Below, in pieces: positions 7,338 to 15,771 of a stretch of DNA of 28,732 nt. Below the pieces are notes generated by a model. It saw only the letters and a list, made by a program, of their open reading frames with translations, did not search any database and had not been told where the DNA came from. Source of the DNA: Actinomycetes bacterium (GTDB lineage Bacteria; Actinomycetota; Coriobacteriia; Coriobacteriales; JAEZZM01); NCBI GenBank assembly GCA_023418575.1, contig JAEZZM010000046.1, positions 1 through 28,732 of the forward strand, in the 5' to 3' direction. The first letter of the stretch is position 1; each line of letters starts with the position of its first letter. The position numbers and the translations under genes are program-made.

Positions 7338-9257
7338 CTAATCTCTCTTTGTTAGCTCTCGTATCTGTTTAGATAAGACAGCTGTCTCTTTTTGAAGCTC
7401 TACAACTTCTTCAAAGAGTTCGTTATAAGCCTCACTAGTCATAAGCTCTGGATGCTTTAACTCAGAGCTCTTTTTACGAGCCAAGCTCTGTGCATGTATC
7501 AGCCTAAGCTCTAAAATCAAAAACTGCACCGAATTCTCAAGGCTTAAGTCTTTTGTACTTGCCAAGCTTGCCTGAGACAAAATCTCTGCCGCTCGCTCAC
7601 TTGCTTTTAGAGCATAATGCACCATATTGGGCAGCTGCTCCAATTGAAGCGCCTCATGCATAGCCTCAGCTATGCATTGGTGGTCCAAGTCAAACCAAGG
7701 CAGGCTGAGTAAATCTTGAGAGTAAGCGCGTAACTCCTGAGGATGCTGAGCAAATAAGGACAAAAGTTCTCGTTCATGCCTTAATGCCCGAGCAAGCTCA
7801 GATGACTCAAAAACAGTATGTTTTACGTTACGCTTTGAAGAGGTTTGAGCCAAGGAGGCATAGTCTGATTGAGCCTGCTCTTGCGCTCCAGATAAATTAT
7901 GCGTAACCGTATTATTATACTCTTTATTTGTAGATTTTATACTCTGTTTTATAGTTTGCTTGTGCTGAAATGATTTTTTGGGCATACGAGCAAGTTGCTT
8001 TTTAACTAATTGAGGGTCAGCCGATAAGACATCTGCAAGATACAGCGCATACTCATCAGCTAAAAAGCTTCCTTTAATATATGACAAAGCATCTAGCCCA
8101 TCTTCTAATGCCCTCATTTTTTGTTCAGGCACAGAAATATCATAGGCGGCCAGCCTCTTATCAATAACAAATCTCACTAAGGGTTTTGCTTGATCAATAA
8201 GAACTTGCAATTTTTGCTTATCATAGCGCTCAAGATAATCTGCAGGGTCTAAATTATCAGGCAAAGAGACACAGAAAAGATCTGCCTTGCTTAGCTCAAT
8301 AAATTGCAAGCTGCGCTCCGCCGCATTTTGCCCTGCCCTATCACCATCAAAGATAAAAACAATCTTTTTTGCAAAGCGAGCCAGAAGCTTAATATGCTGC
8401 TCAGTGAGGGCTGTTCCTAAACTAGCAACACTTTGATTAAAGCCCGCCTCATGCATAGCTATTACATCAGTGTAGCCCTCACAAACTATGGCATATGAAG
8501 AGCTAACTATGGACTCTTTAGCCTTGTCTAAAGCATAAAGATTCTTATGTTTAAAAAAGATTTGCGTTTCTTGAGAGTTAAGATATTTTGGCTCCCCTTC
8601 TCCAATAATCCTACCACCAAAAGCTATCACTCTACCCTGCTCATTACTGATAGGAAAAATAAGCCTGTCATAAAACCTATCTTGCAAACCTCGAGCAGTT
8701 TGTACAGCTACATTTGCTGCAATCATTTCTTGATCAGAATAACCCAAACTATGCAAGTAACGAACAAGGCTTTGATGACCAGGAGCAAAACCTAAGCCCC
8801 ACTTCTTTGCAATATCTAAATTAAGTCCGCGCTTACCAGCGTAATCTCTGGTTTCTTGAGCTTTTTGAGATCTAAGTCTTAAAAGTTGCTTCTGATAAAA
8901 ACGAGCGCTATTCTCGCACAGGTCAAACAGGCGTGTACGTTTTACCCCTCCAGACTTAGCACTCTCTTGCTCTTCTAGCTCAATATGAGCTCTATCTGCA
9001 AGATAGCGAACCGCATCTGGAAATTCTAAATTTTCTCTAAGCATGATGTATTTAAAAACATCACCAGATGCTCCGCAACCAAAACAATGAAACATTTGAA
9101 GGCTCGGGTTTATTTTAAAAGAAGGTGTCTTCTCATGATGAAAAGGGCAGCAAGCCCAAAACTCTGATCCTCTTTGACGCAATTGCAAAGTTTCAGCAGC
9201 AATCTCTACAAGATCATTGGCTGTCCTAAGCTTTTCTAAATCTTCTTCTTTATACAT
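7338..9257 (-). CDS. dnaG: DNA primase
   Basis: Synthesises RNA primers at the replication fork. The 639-residue protein has an N-terminal CHC2-type zinc ribbon (C37, H40, C58, C61 in CPFHHEKTPSF and HCFGCGASGD). A catalytic core follows (KRGLNLDIAKKWGLGFAP, RLIFPISNEQGRVIAFGGR, PKYLNS), then a TOPRIM fold (AIVCEGYTDVIAMHEAGF and IVFIFDGDRAGQNAA). The C-terminal helical region of about 200 residues should bind the replicative helicase. The ATG at 9257 sits ten bases after a perfect AAGGAGG. It lies 69 bases after the truB-ribF gene with no terminator between them, and 22 bases before rpoD. Confidence 0.97.
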   Translation of the reverse strand: MYKEEDLEKLRTANDLVEIAAETLQLRQRGSEFWACCPFHHEKTPSFKINPSLQMFHCFGCGASGDVFKYIMLRENLEFPDAVRYLADRAHIELEEQESAKSGGVKRTRLFDLCENSARFYQKQLLRLRSQKAQETRDYAGKRGLNLDIAKKWGLGFAPGHQSLVRYLHSLGYSDQEMIAANVAVQTARGLQDRFYDRLIFPISNEQGRVIAFGGRIIGEGEPKYLNSQETQIFFKHKNLYALDKAKESIVSSSYAIVCEGYTDVIAMHEAGFNQSVASLGTALTEQHIKLLARFAKKIVFIFDGDRAGQNAAERSLQFIELSKADLFCVSLPDNLDPADYLERYDKQKLQVLIDQAKPLVRFVIDKRLAAYDISVPEQKMRALEDGLDALSYIKGSFLADEYALYLADVLSADPQLVKKQLARMPKKSFQHKQTIKQSIKSTNKEYNNTVTHNLSGAQEQAQSDYASLAQTSSKRNVKHTVFESSELARALRHERELLSLFAQHPQELRAYSQDLLSLPWFDLDHQCIAEAMHEALQLEQLPNMVHYALKASERAAEILSQASLASTKDLSLENSVQFLILELRLIHAQSLARKKSSELKHPELMTSEAYNELFEEVVELQKETAVLSKQIRELTKRD

Positions 9258-9326
9258 AAACCTTTCACCTCCTTAAATACAATCAAAAAGATAGTAAAAC
9301 TAAGGCATGAGCTTTAATTTCTATTC

Positions 9327-11495
9327 TTAATCTATAGTCCAGGCTTTATCGCCAACTATCTCTTTTACCTGCCTAATATTATGTTCCACCGTGCTTATAA
9401 GCTCCTCAAGGCTATCAAATTTTCTCATGTCTCTAAGCTTAGTAACAAAACTAAGCCTGACTTTTCTTTTATATATATTTCCCTTAAAGCCGATAAGAAA
9501 CGCCTCTATATGGGCCCGCTTCTTGCCTTCGAAACTTGGAGCCTCACCCACTGAAATGGCCGCAGGATAACAAATCCTTTGACTCTTCTTTTTGTCATAT
9601 AAGTCAAGATAGCCTGCATAGACTGCTTCTTTTGGAACCAAAACACCCTTAAGCTCTTCAATGTTGGCTGTTGGGATACCAAAACTTCTACCCTCCTGGC
9701 GTCCCTGCACTACCACCCCTTCTAAACTATAAGGGCGCCCCAAAAGTTTTGCTGCTCTATCAGGATCTCCATTATGCAGCAGCTCACGAATTCGGGTAGA
9801 GCTCACCACCTCGCCGTCAAGGCAGAGTAAGGGATATGCATGAAGCTGTGCACCGGCTTGATTAAGCCACCTACCAACAGTATCTATATTGCCCTTTAGG
9901 CCTTCTCCAAAACTAAAGTTATCTCCAAGATGCATGCTTGCAATACTAAAAAACTGATCCTTTAGTTTATTAAGAAAATCCTCATAAGGCATGCTAGCAA
10001 GTTCTTTGGTAAAAGGTATCTCAAGATAGTAATCAGTGCCCATATTTTTTAAGGCGCTACGTCTTTCTTCATTACTTTGAAGCTTAGCATTTTTAGACCA
10101 GCTTTTACCAATTATGCAGCGCTGATCTCCCACTAATTCAGCAAGCTCATCAGGGTCTTTGTCAAAAGAAATCAAGACACTAGGTAGACTTAAACTCTGA
10201 GCATCTTTTTTCATAGCTTCAATTAAATATTGATGCCCCTTATGAAGACCGTCAAAAACGCCCATGCAGCAAACAGCTTTGGAAATATCAGGCTTCAATA
10301 AAGGATAAGATTTAGACGCTTTGAGATCATAAAGCTTCCAGCTCGATGCAATACCTTGTAGCTTGCTAACAAAGTCTTTGTTTGAGTCTTTTCCTATCTC
10401 TATACCTTCCATAAATACCTTGCAGGGATGTAAGCTTTTTTGCTCTGCTAGGAATTGTCCTACCGCAAATAGCTTATCTCGATATACAATTAAGGCATAC
10501 GCGGCTTCATCTATGCATCTTTTATACTCTAAGCTATCAAGCTCTTGTAATTCATCACCCTTATATTTTAGGAACTTAATATGCTCCAAAGAGAAGTCTC
10601 TTCCTTGCAAAAGCCACTGCAATTCTGAGTCTTGCTCTAAGCAAACAAATGGCAGATCAAGAAGCTTAAGCGGGTTAATGTAAAGCTCTTCTACATGAGG
10701 AGCATAAGCAAAATCTTCCAAGTTCAATGCTTCTGCGCTTGATATTGAGCCGCTAGCGCATCTTGTAAGCTTAGTTACATGTGCAGGATATGAAAGCGCT
10801 CTACCTAGATCACGAACAAAAGATCTAACGTAGGTGCCCTTTGAGACATGTAGAGAAATCTTCCATGCAGCAATGCAATCATCTTCAACCTCATCAAAGC
10901 CCAGAAATTTGCAGGAATAGACATTTGTTTTTCTGGGAGTAAGCTTTACCTCCATACCCTTAAAAGCCAAATCATAGGAGCGTTTGCCATCACAATGCAC
11001 TGCAGAAACTGCTGGAGGTACCTGATAGTAAGAAAAGCTCTTAAGTTTAGTAAAGAGTGCATTAACAAAAGCTGGATCTTTTAAAACAGAAGGATCAGCC
11101 TCAACTTGAGATCTAAAGCTATCTAATACAGGAAAGCTTTCAAAGCCTTGGCTATTATATGCAAGATTTTGTTCTAAGAATTGCTTTTGTCCCGTTAAAA
11201 ACTCTTCATTAGTCCTTCTGCTTGCTTTTTTATCAGCATCATCGGTGCTTGTCTCATAGCAAAACTTCATGCTAAGTTCATAGCTCTTATCATCTAAGCT
11301 TAGATAATTTAAAAGCTTAGTAGCAGGGCCCAAACCAAGAAGCATAAGTCCCTCTGCAGTGGGATCAAGGGTACCTGCATGACCGATCTTTTTAAACTTA
11401 AGTATACGGCGCACGCAGTCTACAAGATCATGTGAGCTCATTTGCACTGGTTTATTAAGCGCAATAAGACCTGAATACTGTGCTTTTTGCTGCAT
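9327..11495 (-). CDS. truB/ribF: TruB-RibF fusion: tRNA pseudouridine-55 synthase and riboflavin kinase/FAD synthetase
   Basis: One uninterrupted 722-codon frame joins two enzymes that are normally separate neighbours. Residues 1 to about 360 are TruB, which makes Psi55 in the tRNA T-loop: GLIALNKPVQMSSHD (9-23), GHAGTLDPTAEGLMLLG (38-54, catalytic Asp44), PPAVSAVHCDGKRSYDLA (160-177), GTYVRSFVRDLG (220-231), then a PUA-like end. An extra segment near 100-150 makes it longer than usual. Residues about 385-722 are RibF, which makes FMN and FAD: the nucleotidyl motif GVFDGLHKGH (412-421), SSTRIRELL (565-573), then the kinase domain GRPYSLEGVVVQGRQEGRSF and GIPTAN (586-611). An internal ATG at 10412, preceded by AAGG, might also make a free RibF. 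The start is the ATG at 11495, just after nrnA. Confidence 0.92.
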   Translation of the reverse strand: MQQKAQYSGLIALNKPVQMSSHDLVDCVRRILKFKKIGHAGTLDPTAEGLMLLGLGPATKLLNYLSLDDKSYELSMKFCYETSTDDADKKASRRTNEEFLTGQKQFLEQNLAYNSQGFESFPVLDSFRSQVEADPSVLKDPAFVNALFTKLKSFSYYQVPPAVSAVHCDGKRSYDLAFKGMEVKLTPRKTNVYSCKFLGFDEVEDDCIAAWKISLHVSKGTYVRSFVRDLGRALSYPAHVTKLTRCASGSISSAEALNLEDFAYAPHVEELYINPLKLLDLPFVCLEQDSELQWLLQGRDFSLEHIKFLKYKGDELQELDSLEYKRCIDEAAYALIVYRDKLFAVGQFLAEQKSLHPCKVFMEGIEIGKDSNKDFVSKLQGIASSWKLYDLKASKSYPLLKPDISKAVCCMGVFDGLHKGHQYLIEAMKKDAQSLSLPSVLISFDKDPDELAELVGDQRCIIGKSWSKNAKLQSNEERRSALKNMGTDYYLEIPFTKELASMPYEDFLNKLKDQFFSIASMHLGDNFSFGEGLKGNIDTVGRWLNQAGAQLHAYPLLCLDGEVVSSTRIRELLHNGDPDRAAKLLGRPYSLEGVVVQGRQEGRSFGIPTANIEELKGVLVPKEAVYAGYLDLYDKKKSQRICYPAAISVGEAPSFEGKKRAHIEAFLIGFKGNIYKRKVRLSFVTKLRDMRKFDSLEELISTVEHNIRQVKEIVGDKAWTID

Positions 11496-11502
11496 TGTGA
11501 GT

Positions 11503-12522
11503 CTAGCCCCTATCCTTAGACTCTAAAAGCTTATGTATGTAAGGAATAACTGAGCAGAGCGCCTCCTCTAAGTTACCCTCAAAGCTAAAGCCGGCAGCTG
11601 CCTTATGCCCTCCGCCATTAAATTGGTGGGCGATACTTGATACATCATAATCACTAGATTTAGAGCGTAAATTACCGCGTACAATACCGCGTTGCGTTTC
11701 TTCTCTTAGCAAAAGACAAATTTCTGAGCCTTTGAGACGACGAACTATATCTATGAGTCCATCGCTTTCATCTTTGCGCACACCCAGATCTTTGAAATCC
11801 TTGTGCCTTACATAAGAGTAAGCAAATCGACCATCGCAGTCCACACATAAGCGTTCAGCCACCAAAGCCTCAAGCTTAAGATAACCAAATGACGATGATT
11901 GATAAACCTCTAGGGCAACTTGAGCAGGATCAGCACCTGCCAAAACCATAGCCGCAGCAATCTCTAAAGCTGCACTATTAGTATTTTGATACTGAAAACG
12001 ACCAGTATCAGTAATAATTCCGGTATAAATTGCCTGAGCAAATGGCTTATCTGCTTTTAAGCCCGCTGCTTCAAAGAGCTCGGCAACTAAGCAGGCAACG
12101 GCCGCATGCTCTGCATACTTAAGGTTGCAATCCGCAAAATCATACATATCAGGATGATGATCTAAAGCAAGACGCTTGCAGGCGCGATTAAACACTTCTT
12201 GAGAATTATGTAAGCGATCAGGCTTGGGAGTATCAACACTGATAAATAAATCTGGCTTTTTCTTATAGCTTGAAGCTGGAATATAGAGATCTGAACCCTC
12301 TAAAAAACTGTAGACAGGAGGAAACTCAGCATCATCTGCCAGTAAAAGCTGCAGCTCTTTGTTGGGATAAAGAGACTTAATTCCATGCATAAGAGCAAGA
12401 CCAGAGCCCAAAGCATCACCATCTGGATTAGTATGTCCACTTATGGCAATACTTTGTGCATCCTCAATTAACTTAAGCGCTTCAGTATAATCAAGCGAAA
12501 GCGTATAGCTTTTGTTAAGCAT
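11503..12522 (-). CDS. nrnA: DHH-family phosphoesterase, NrnA-like oligoribonuclease/pAp phosphatase
   Basis: A soluble 339-residue DHH/DHHA1 protein. NrnA-type enzymes degrade short oligoribonucleotides and dephosphorylate pAp. Metal motifs run in the usual order: GHTNPDGDALGS (about 30-41), SVDTPKPDRL (95-104), LALDHHPD (119-126, the DHH motif) and ITDTGRFQY. The C-terminal DHHA1 domain ends with GGGHKAAAGFS. It lies between rbfA and truB, its usual neighbours in Gram-positive bacteria. The stop is eight bases before the truB-ribF start. The upstream gap to rbfA is 17 bases with AGGAAAG inside, a slightly distant ribosome site. Confidence 0.92.
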   Translation of the reverse strand: MLNKSYTLSLDYTEALKLIEDAQSIAISGHTNPDGDALGSGLALMHGIKSLYPNKELQLLLADDAEFPPVYSFLEGSDLYIPASSYKKKPDLFISVDTPKPDRLHNSQEVFNRACKRLALDHHPDMYDFADCNLKYAEHAAVACLVAELFEAAGLKADKPFAQAIYTGIITDTGRFQYQNTNSAALEIAAAMVLAGADPAQVALEVYQSSSFGYLKLEALVAERLCVDCDGRFAYSYVRHKDFKDLGVRKDESDGLIDIVRRLKGSEICLLLREETQRGIVRGNLRSKSSDYDVSSIAHQFNGGGHKAAAGFSFEGNLEEALCSVIPYIHKLLESKDRG

Positions 12523-12539
12523 AACTTAGTTCAACTTTC

Positions 12540-12932
12540 CTACTCTTTGTTTTGGTTTAAAGGATAGCCAAATTCGTCTTTTTCTACAGATAGGCTCTGA
12601 GGAACATCTTTGAGGGCACGTGCAATTCGTTCTGCCTCATCTGCTGATTGATCAATATGAAAAAAGAGCTCAGGGGTAACTCTCCAAGACAAGGATTGTC
12701 CTAAGAGAGAGCGAATTCTACCTTTTGCACCCTGCAAGGCCGCCAAAACCTCAGCATAACGATGTGCATCCGCAGTTACATATACATGACAAACTGATCT
12801 ATCCACGCTTACCTCACATGAGGTAACAGTTACCATCTCAAGACGAGGATCTGAAATCTCAAAGAGTAAAATATGTGCTATTTTTTCTCGAGCAAGCTGC
12901 CCAAGTCTTCTAGAATTTGCATTCTGTTTCAT
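12540..12932 (-). CDS. rbfA: Ribosome-binding factor A
   Basis: A small KH-fold protein (130 residues from the ATG at 12932) that binds immature 30S subunits and helps 16S rRNA 5'-end processing, important in the cold. It shows the expected RRLGQLAREKIAHILLFEISDPRL, the strand VTVTSCEVSVDRSVCHVYVT, and LGQSLSWRVTPELFFHID. In-frame starts lie at 12947 (GTG), 12938 (ATG) and 12932 (ATG). The last is preferred because GGGTG lies six bases upstream and homologues begin at this point. It is separated from infB by 125 bases that contain a large hairpin (12965-13031). Confidence 0.93.
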   Translation of the reverse strand: MKQNANSRRLGQLAREKIAHILLFEISDPRLEMVTVTSCEVSVDRSVCHVYVTADAHRYAEVLAALQGAKGRIRSLLGQSLSWRVTPELFFHIDQSADEAERIARALKDVPQSLSVEKDEFGYPLNQNKE

Positions 12933-12964
12933 CTGCATCACCCACACTTAAACGCTGAAATACC

Positions 12965-13031
12965 AAAAAGAATGTAGTCAAGTTATGGAACGTTTGTTCT
13001 AATATACCCAAAAACTTAGACTACATTCTTT
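12965..13031 (-). terminator. Long hairpin between infB and rbfA, terminator-like
   Basis: A perfect 13-base inverted repeat (AAAGAATGTAGTC at 12967-12979 and GACTACATTCTTT at 13019-13031) is extended inside by AAGTT/AACTT with one bulged base. A small nested GAAC/GTTC hairpin lies in the loop. On the minus strand the stem ends in TTTTT, so it could terminate or attenuate transcription between infB and rbfA, or act as an RNase processing site. Confidence 0.6.
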
Positions 13032-13057
13032 AGTAAGTACATCTATATCCCAGATGT

Positions 13058-15763
13058 TTAATCTTGGCGAGCTACTTCCACAACCTTATAACCTTCGATA
13101 AGGTCTCCCACCTTAATATCCTGGAAGCCTGCTACACCAATACCACATTCATAACCGCTCTTGACTGATTTAACATCATCCTTAAAGCGACGTAGTGACG
13201 CGATGTCGCCTTCAAAGATAACCGTTCCATCTCTTACAACGCGGATCTTATCGTCACGCGAGAGCTCGCCATCAAGAACATAACAACCAGCAATGGTTCC
13301 AACCTTGGGAACTTTGAAGGTATCACGAACTTCAGCCGTACCAGTATCTTCTTCTACAATATCTGGGCTCAACATACCAACACGTGCTGCGTTAATATCC
13401 TCAATTGCCTGGTAGATAACTCGGTAGGTCCTAATTTGAATTTGCTCTTTTTCTGCCAAGCTTCTTGCCTTAGGTTGAGGACGTACACCAAAACCAACAA
13501 TAATAGCATTAGAAGCAGTTGCTAAGACAACATCAGTCTCTGTAATACCACCTACTGCAGCATGAATTACATTTATGCGTACCTCTGATTGATCCATCTT
13601 ATCAAGAGCATCTTTTAGAGCCTCAATAGAACCTTGTACATCTGCCTTAACGATAAGATTGAGCTCTTTGAGTTCGTTTTGACCAATCTGTTCAAAGAGG
13701 TTTTCAAGAGTGAGACTTTGTTTCTTATCCTGCTCTGCTAAGCGCTGTTTGAGCGCACGCTCTTCTGCTAAACTGCGCGCATCGCGTTCATCTTCAAAGA
13801 CTCTAAACTCATCACCAGCCAAAGGAACAGAGTTGAGACCCAAAACCTCTGCTGGATCTGAAGGTCTAATATTGTCAATCTGGCTACCACGAGGATCTAA
13901 GAGTGCACGAACACGACCATAGCTTGTTCCTGCAACTATGGTATCTCCAACCTTGAGCGTTCCTCGTGATACTAAGATAGTTGCAACTGGTCCTCTACCC
14001 TTGTCAAGCTTAGCCTCTAATACGTAACCTGAAGCAAAGGTGTCGGGGTTAGCTTTAAGTTCAAGAACATCTGCTTGCAACAAAACGGTTTCAAGGAGGT
14101 TGTCAATTCCATCACGTTTCTTTGCAGATACGTTAACGAACATGTTTTCTCCGCCCCATTCCTCGGGGATAACACCATGCTCCACCAATTCTTGACGCAC
14201 GCGGTCTGGGTTTGCCTCGGGCTTATCGCACTTATTAACAGCTACAACAATGGGAACACCTGCTGCCTTAGAGTGGTTAATAGCCTCTATGGTCTGGGGC
14301 ATAACGCCATCATCAGCAGCAACAACCAAGATAACGATGTCGGTCACCTTTGCACCACGTGCACGCATGGCAGTAAAGGCCTCATGACCAGGGGTATCAA
14401 CAAAGGTGATCTGGCGACCGTTGATATTTACCACAGAAGCACCGATGTGCTGGGTAATACCGCCGGCCTCGCCTTCTGCAACACCCGTATTTCTAATAGC
14501 ATCAAGCAAGGAGGTTTTACCATGATCAACATGACCCATAACCGTAACCACAGGTGGACGCTCTTGCAGATCAGCGGGATCATCATAAAAGTTGAAGCTA
14601 TTTTCTTCTTCTGCCGTCTTAATATGAACCTTGCGATCAAGATCTGCAGCCACCAGCTCAATAAGGTCATTGCTCATTGATTGAGCCAAGGTAAGGCTGG
14701 TACCAAGCATAAAGAGGCGCTTAATGATATCATTTGCAGGAACCTCAAGTGCTTCAGCAACCTGAGCTACGGTAGAGCCCTCAGAAATCTGAACAGTATC
14801 ATAATCCTCAGGCGCAAGTCCTGCGGCTTTAGCCTGCTCAATAGCTTCTTCTTTACGACGTTGCTCAGCCTCACGCTCGCGCTTTTCTTTGCGCTTTTTG
14901 CGCCTTCCTTCATTTTCAGTGACTGCAGCATCCTCTAGGGCAGCGCGAGCAGCCGATAAGATCTTATCGCGCTCAAAACGCTCAGCTGCAGCTTCAGTAT
15001 CACGCTGAGCATGGTCTTTAGCAGCAGCCTCCTGCTGCTTGTCTGAGTGCCCAAAGGTTTCAAAGCCCTTTTTCTTGCTTTGTTTGTAGTTGGAGTCAAG
15101 AGAGTGAGCATGTTCTGCGGCCTGCTTAGCCTTCTTGGCAGCTCCTTGCTTGAAGCCAGTGTGTTTTTCTTGATTTGAGCCCTTATCTTGCTTAGCATGA
15201 GCTGGCTTTTGAGAGTTTTGGCCCGGGTTTTGAGCCTGTGCCTGGCTCTTTTTTTGCTCTTTCTTTAAAGCTGCTTCCTGCTCAAGACGAGCTTTTTCAC
15301 CCTTAATTTGCTCCAGCAAACTGCTATAGGACTTAGCCTGTTTAGGAGCAGTGTCCTTAGGGCGCCTTGCTTCTGCCTCTTTTGCAGCAGCCTCTTGTTC
15401 TAACTTACGCTGCTCTTCTTCTTTGCGTCTTTGCTCTTCAGCCTCCTCACGCCTGCGCTTTTCTTCCTCTCTGCGCAAGCGAGCACGCTCTTCGGCTTCA
15501 AGACGCTCTTTTTCTGCCTGTTCTTTTGCAGCAGCCTGAGCCAAGGCCTCTGCCTCAAGCTCTGCCTGACGCTGGGCTTCAATTTGATCTGCACGAGCTT
15601 CAAGCTCGGGAGCTAGTTCTTTTCTCACCTTATTAATATAGGCGTCCTCTAAGGTAGAAGCATGATTTTTGGCAGGAATTTTCATCTGTGCCAAACGCTC
15701 AAGCATCTCTTTACTAGACATACCAAATTCTTTTGCAAGTTCATGTACGCGCATTTTTGCCAT
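13058..15763 (-). CDS. infB: Translation initiation factor IF-2
   Basis: GTPase that places initiator tRNA on the 30S subunit and promotes subunit joining. The 901 residues comprise an N-terminal helix-turn domain (MRVHELAKEFGMSSKEMLERL) and a very long charged, Ala/Glu/Lys/Arg-rich region (about 50-320). A second IF2_N-like domain follows (about 326-385). The GTPase domain has G1 GHVDHGKT (410-417), DTPGH (456-460) and NKCD (510-513). Beta-barrel domains and the C-terminal fMet-tRNA-binding domain complete it. The ATG at 15763 has GGGAGGTAG nine bases upstream, inside the end of nusA. Length is mostly due to the charged linker, as in other Actinomycetota. No YlxR gene lies between it and nusA. 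Confidence 0.97.
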   Translation of the reverse strand: MAKMRVHELAKEFGMSSKEMLERLAQMKIPAKNHASTLEDAYINKVRKELAPELEARADQIEAQRQAELEAEALAQAAAKEQAEKERLEAEERARLRREEEKRRREEAEEQRRKEEEQRKLEQEAAAKEAEARRPKDTAPKQAKSYSSLLEQIKGEKARLEQEAALKKEQKKSQAQAQNPGQNSQKPAHAKQDKGSNQEKHTGFKQGAAKKAKQAAEHAHSLDSNYKQSKKKGFETFGHSDKQQEAAAKDHAQRDTEAAAERFERDKILSAARAALEDAAVTENEGRRKKRKEKREREAEQRRKEEAIEQAKAAGLAPEDYDTVQISEGSTVAQVAEALEVPANDIIKRLFMLGTSLTLAQSMSNDLIELVAADLDRKVHIKTAEEENSFNFYDDPADLQERPPVVTVMGHVDHGKTSLLDAIRNTGVAEGEAGGITQHIGASVVNINGRQITFVDTPGHEAFTAMRARGAKVTDIVILVVAADDGVMPQTIEAINHSKAAGVPIVVAVNKCDKPEANPDRVRQELVEHGVIPEEWGGENMFVNVSAKKRDGIDNLLETVLLQADVLELKANPDTFASGYVLEAKLDKGRGPVATILVSRGTLKVGDTIVAGTSYGRVRALLDPRGSQIDNIRPSDPAEVLGLNSVPLAGDEFRVFEDERDARSLAEERALKQRLAEQDKKQSLTLENLFEQIGQNELKELNLIVKADVQGSIEALKDALDKMDQSEVRINVIHAAVGGITETDVVLATASNAIIVGFGVRPQPKARSLAEKEQIQIRTYRVIYQAIEDINAARVGMLSPDIVEEDTGTAEVRDTFKVPKVGTIAGCYVLDGELSRDDKIRVVRDGTVIFEGDIASLRRFKDDVKSVKSGYECGIGVAGFQDIKVGDLIEGYKVVEVARQD

Positions 15764-15771
15764 CTAGTAAA

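Noticed and set aside
14075..14680. A 201-codon rightward open frame opposite infB
   Set aside because: It is antisense to the conserved IF-2 GTPase domain, has no ribosome site and codes for no recognisable family. It is a shadow of the real gene.
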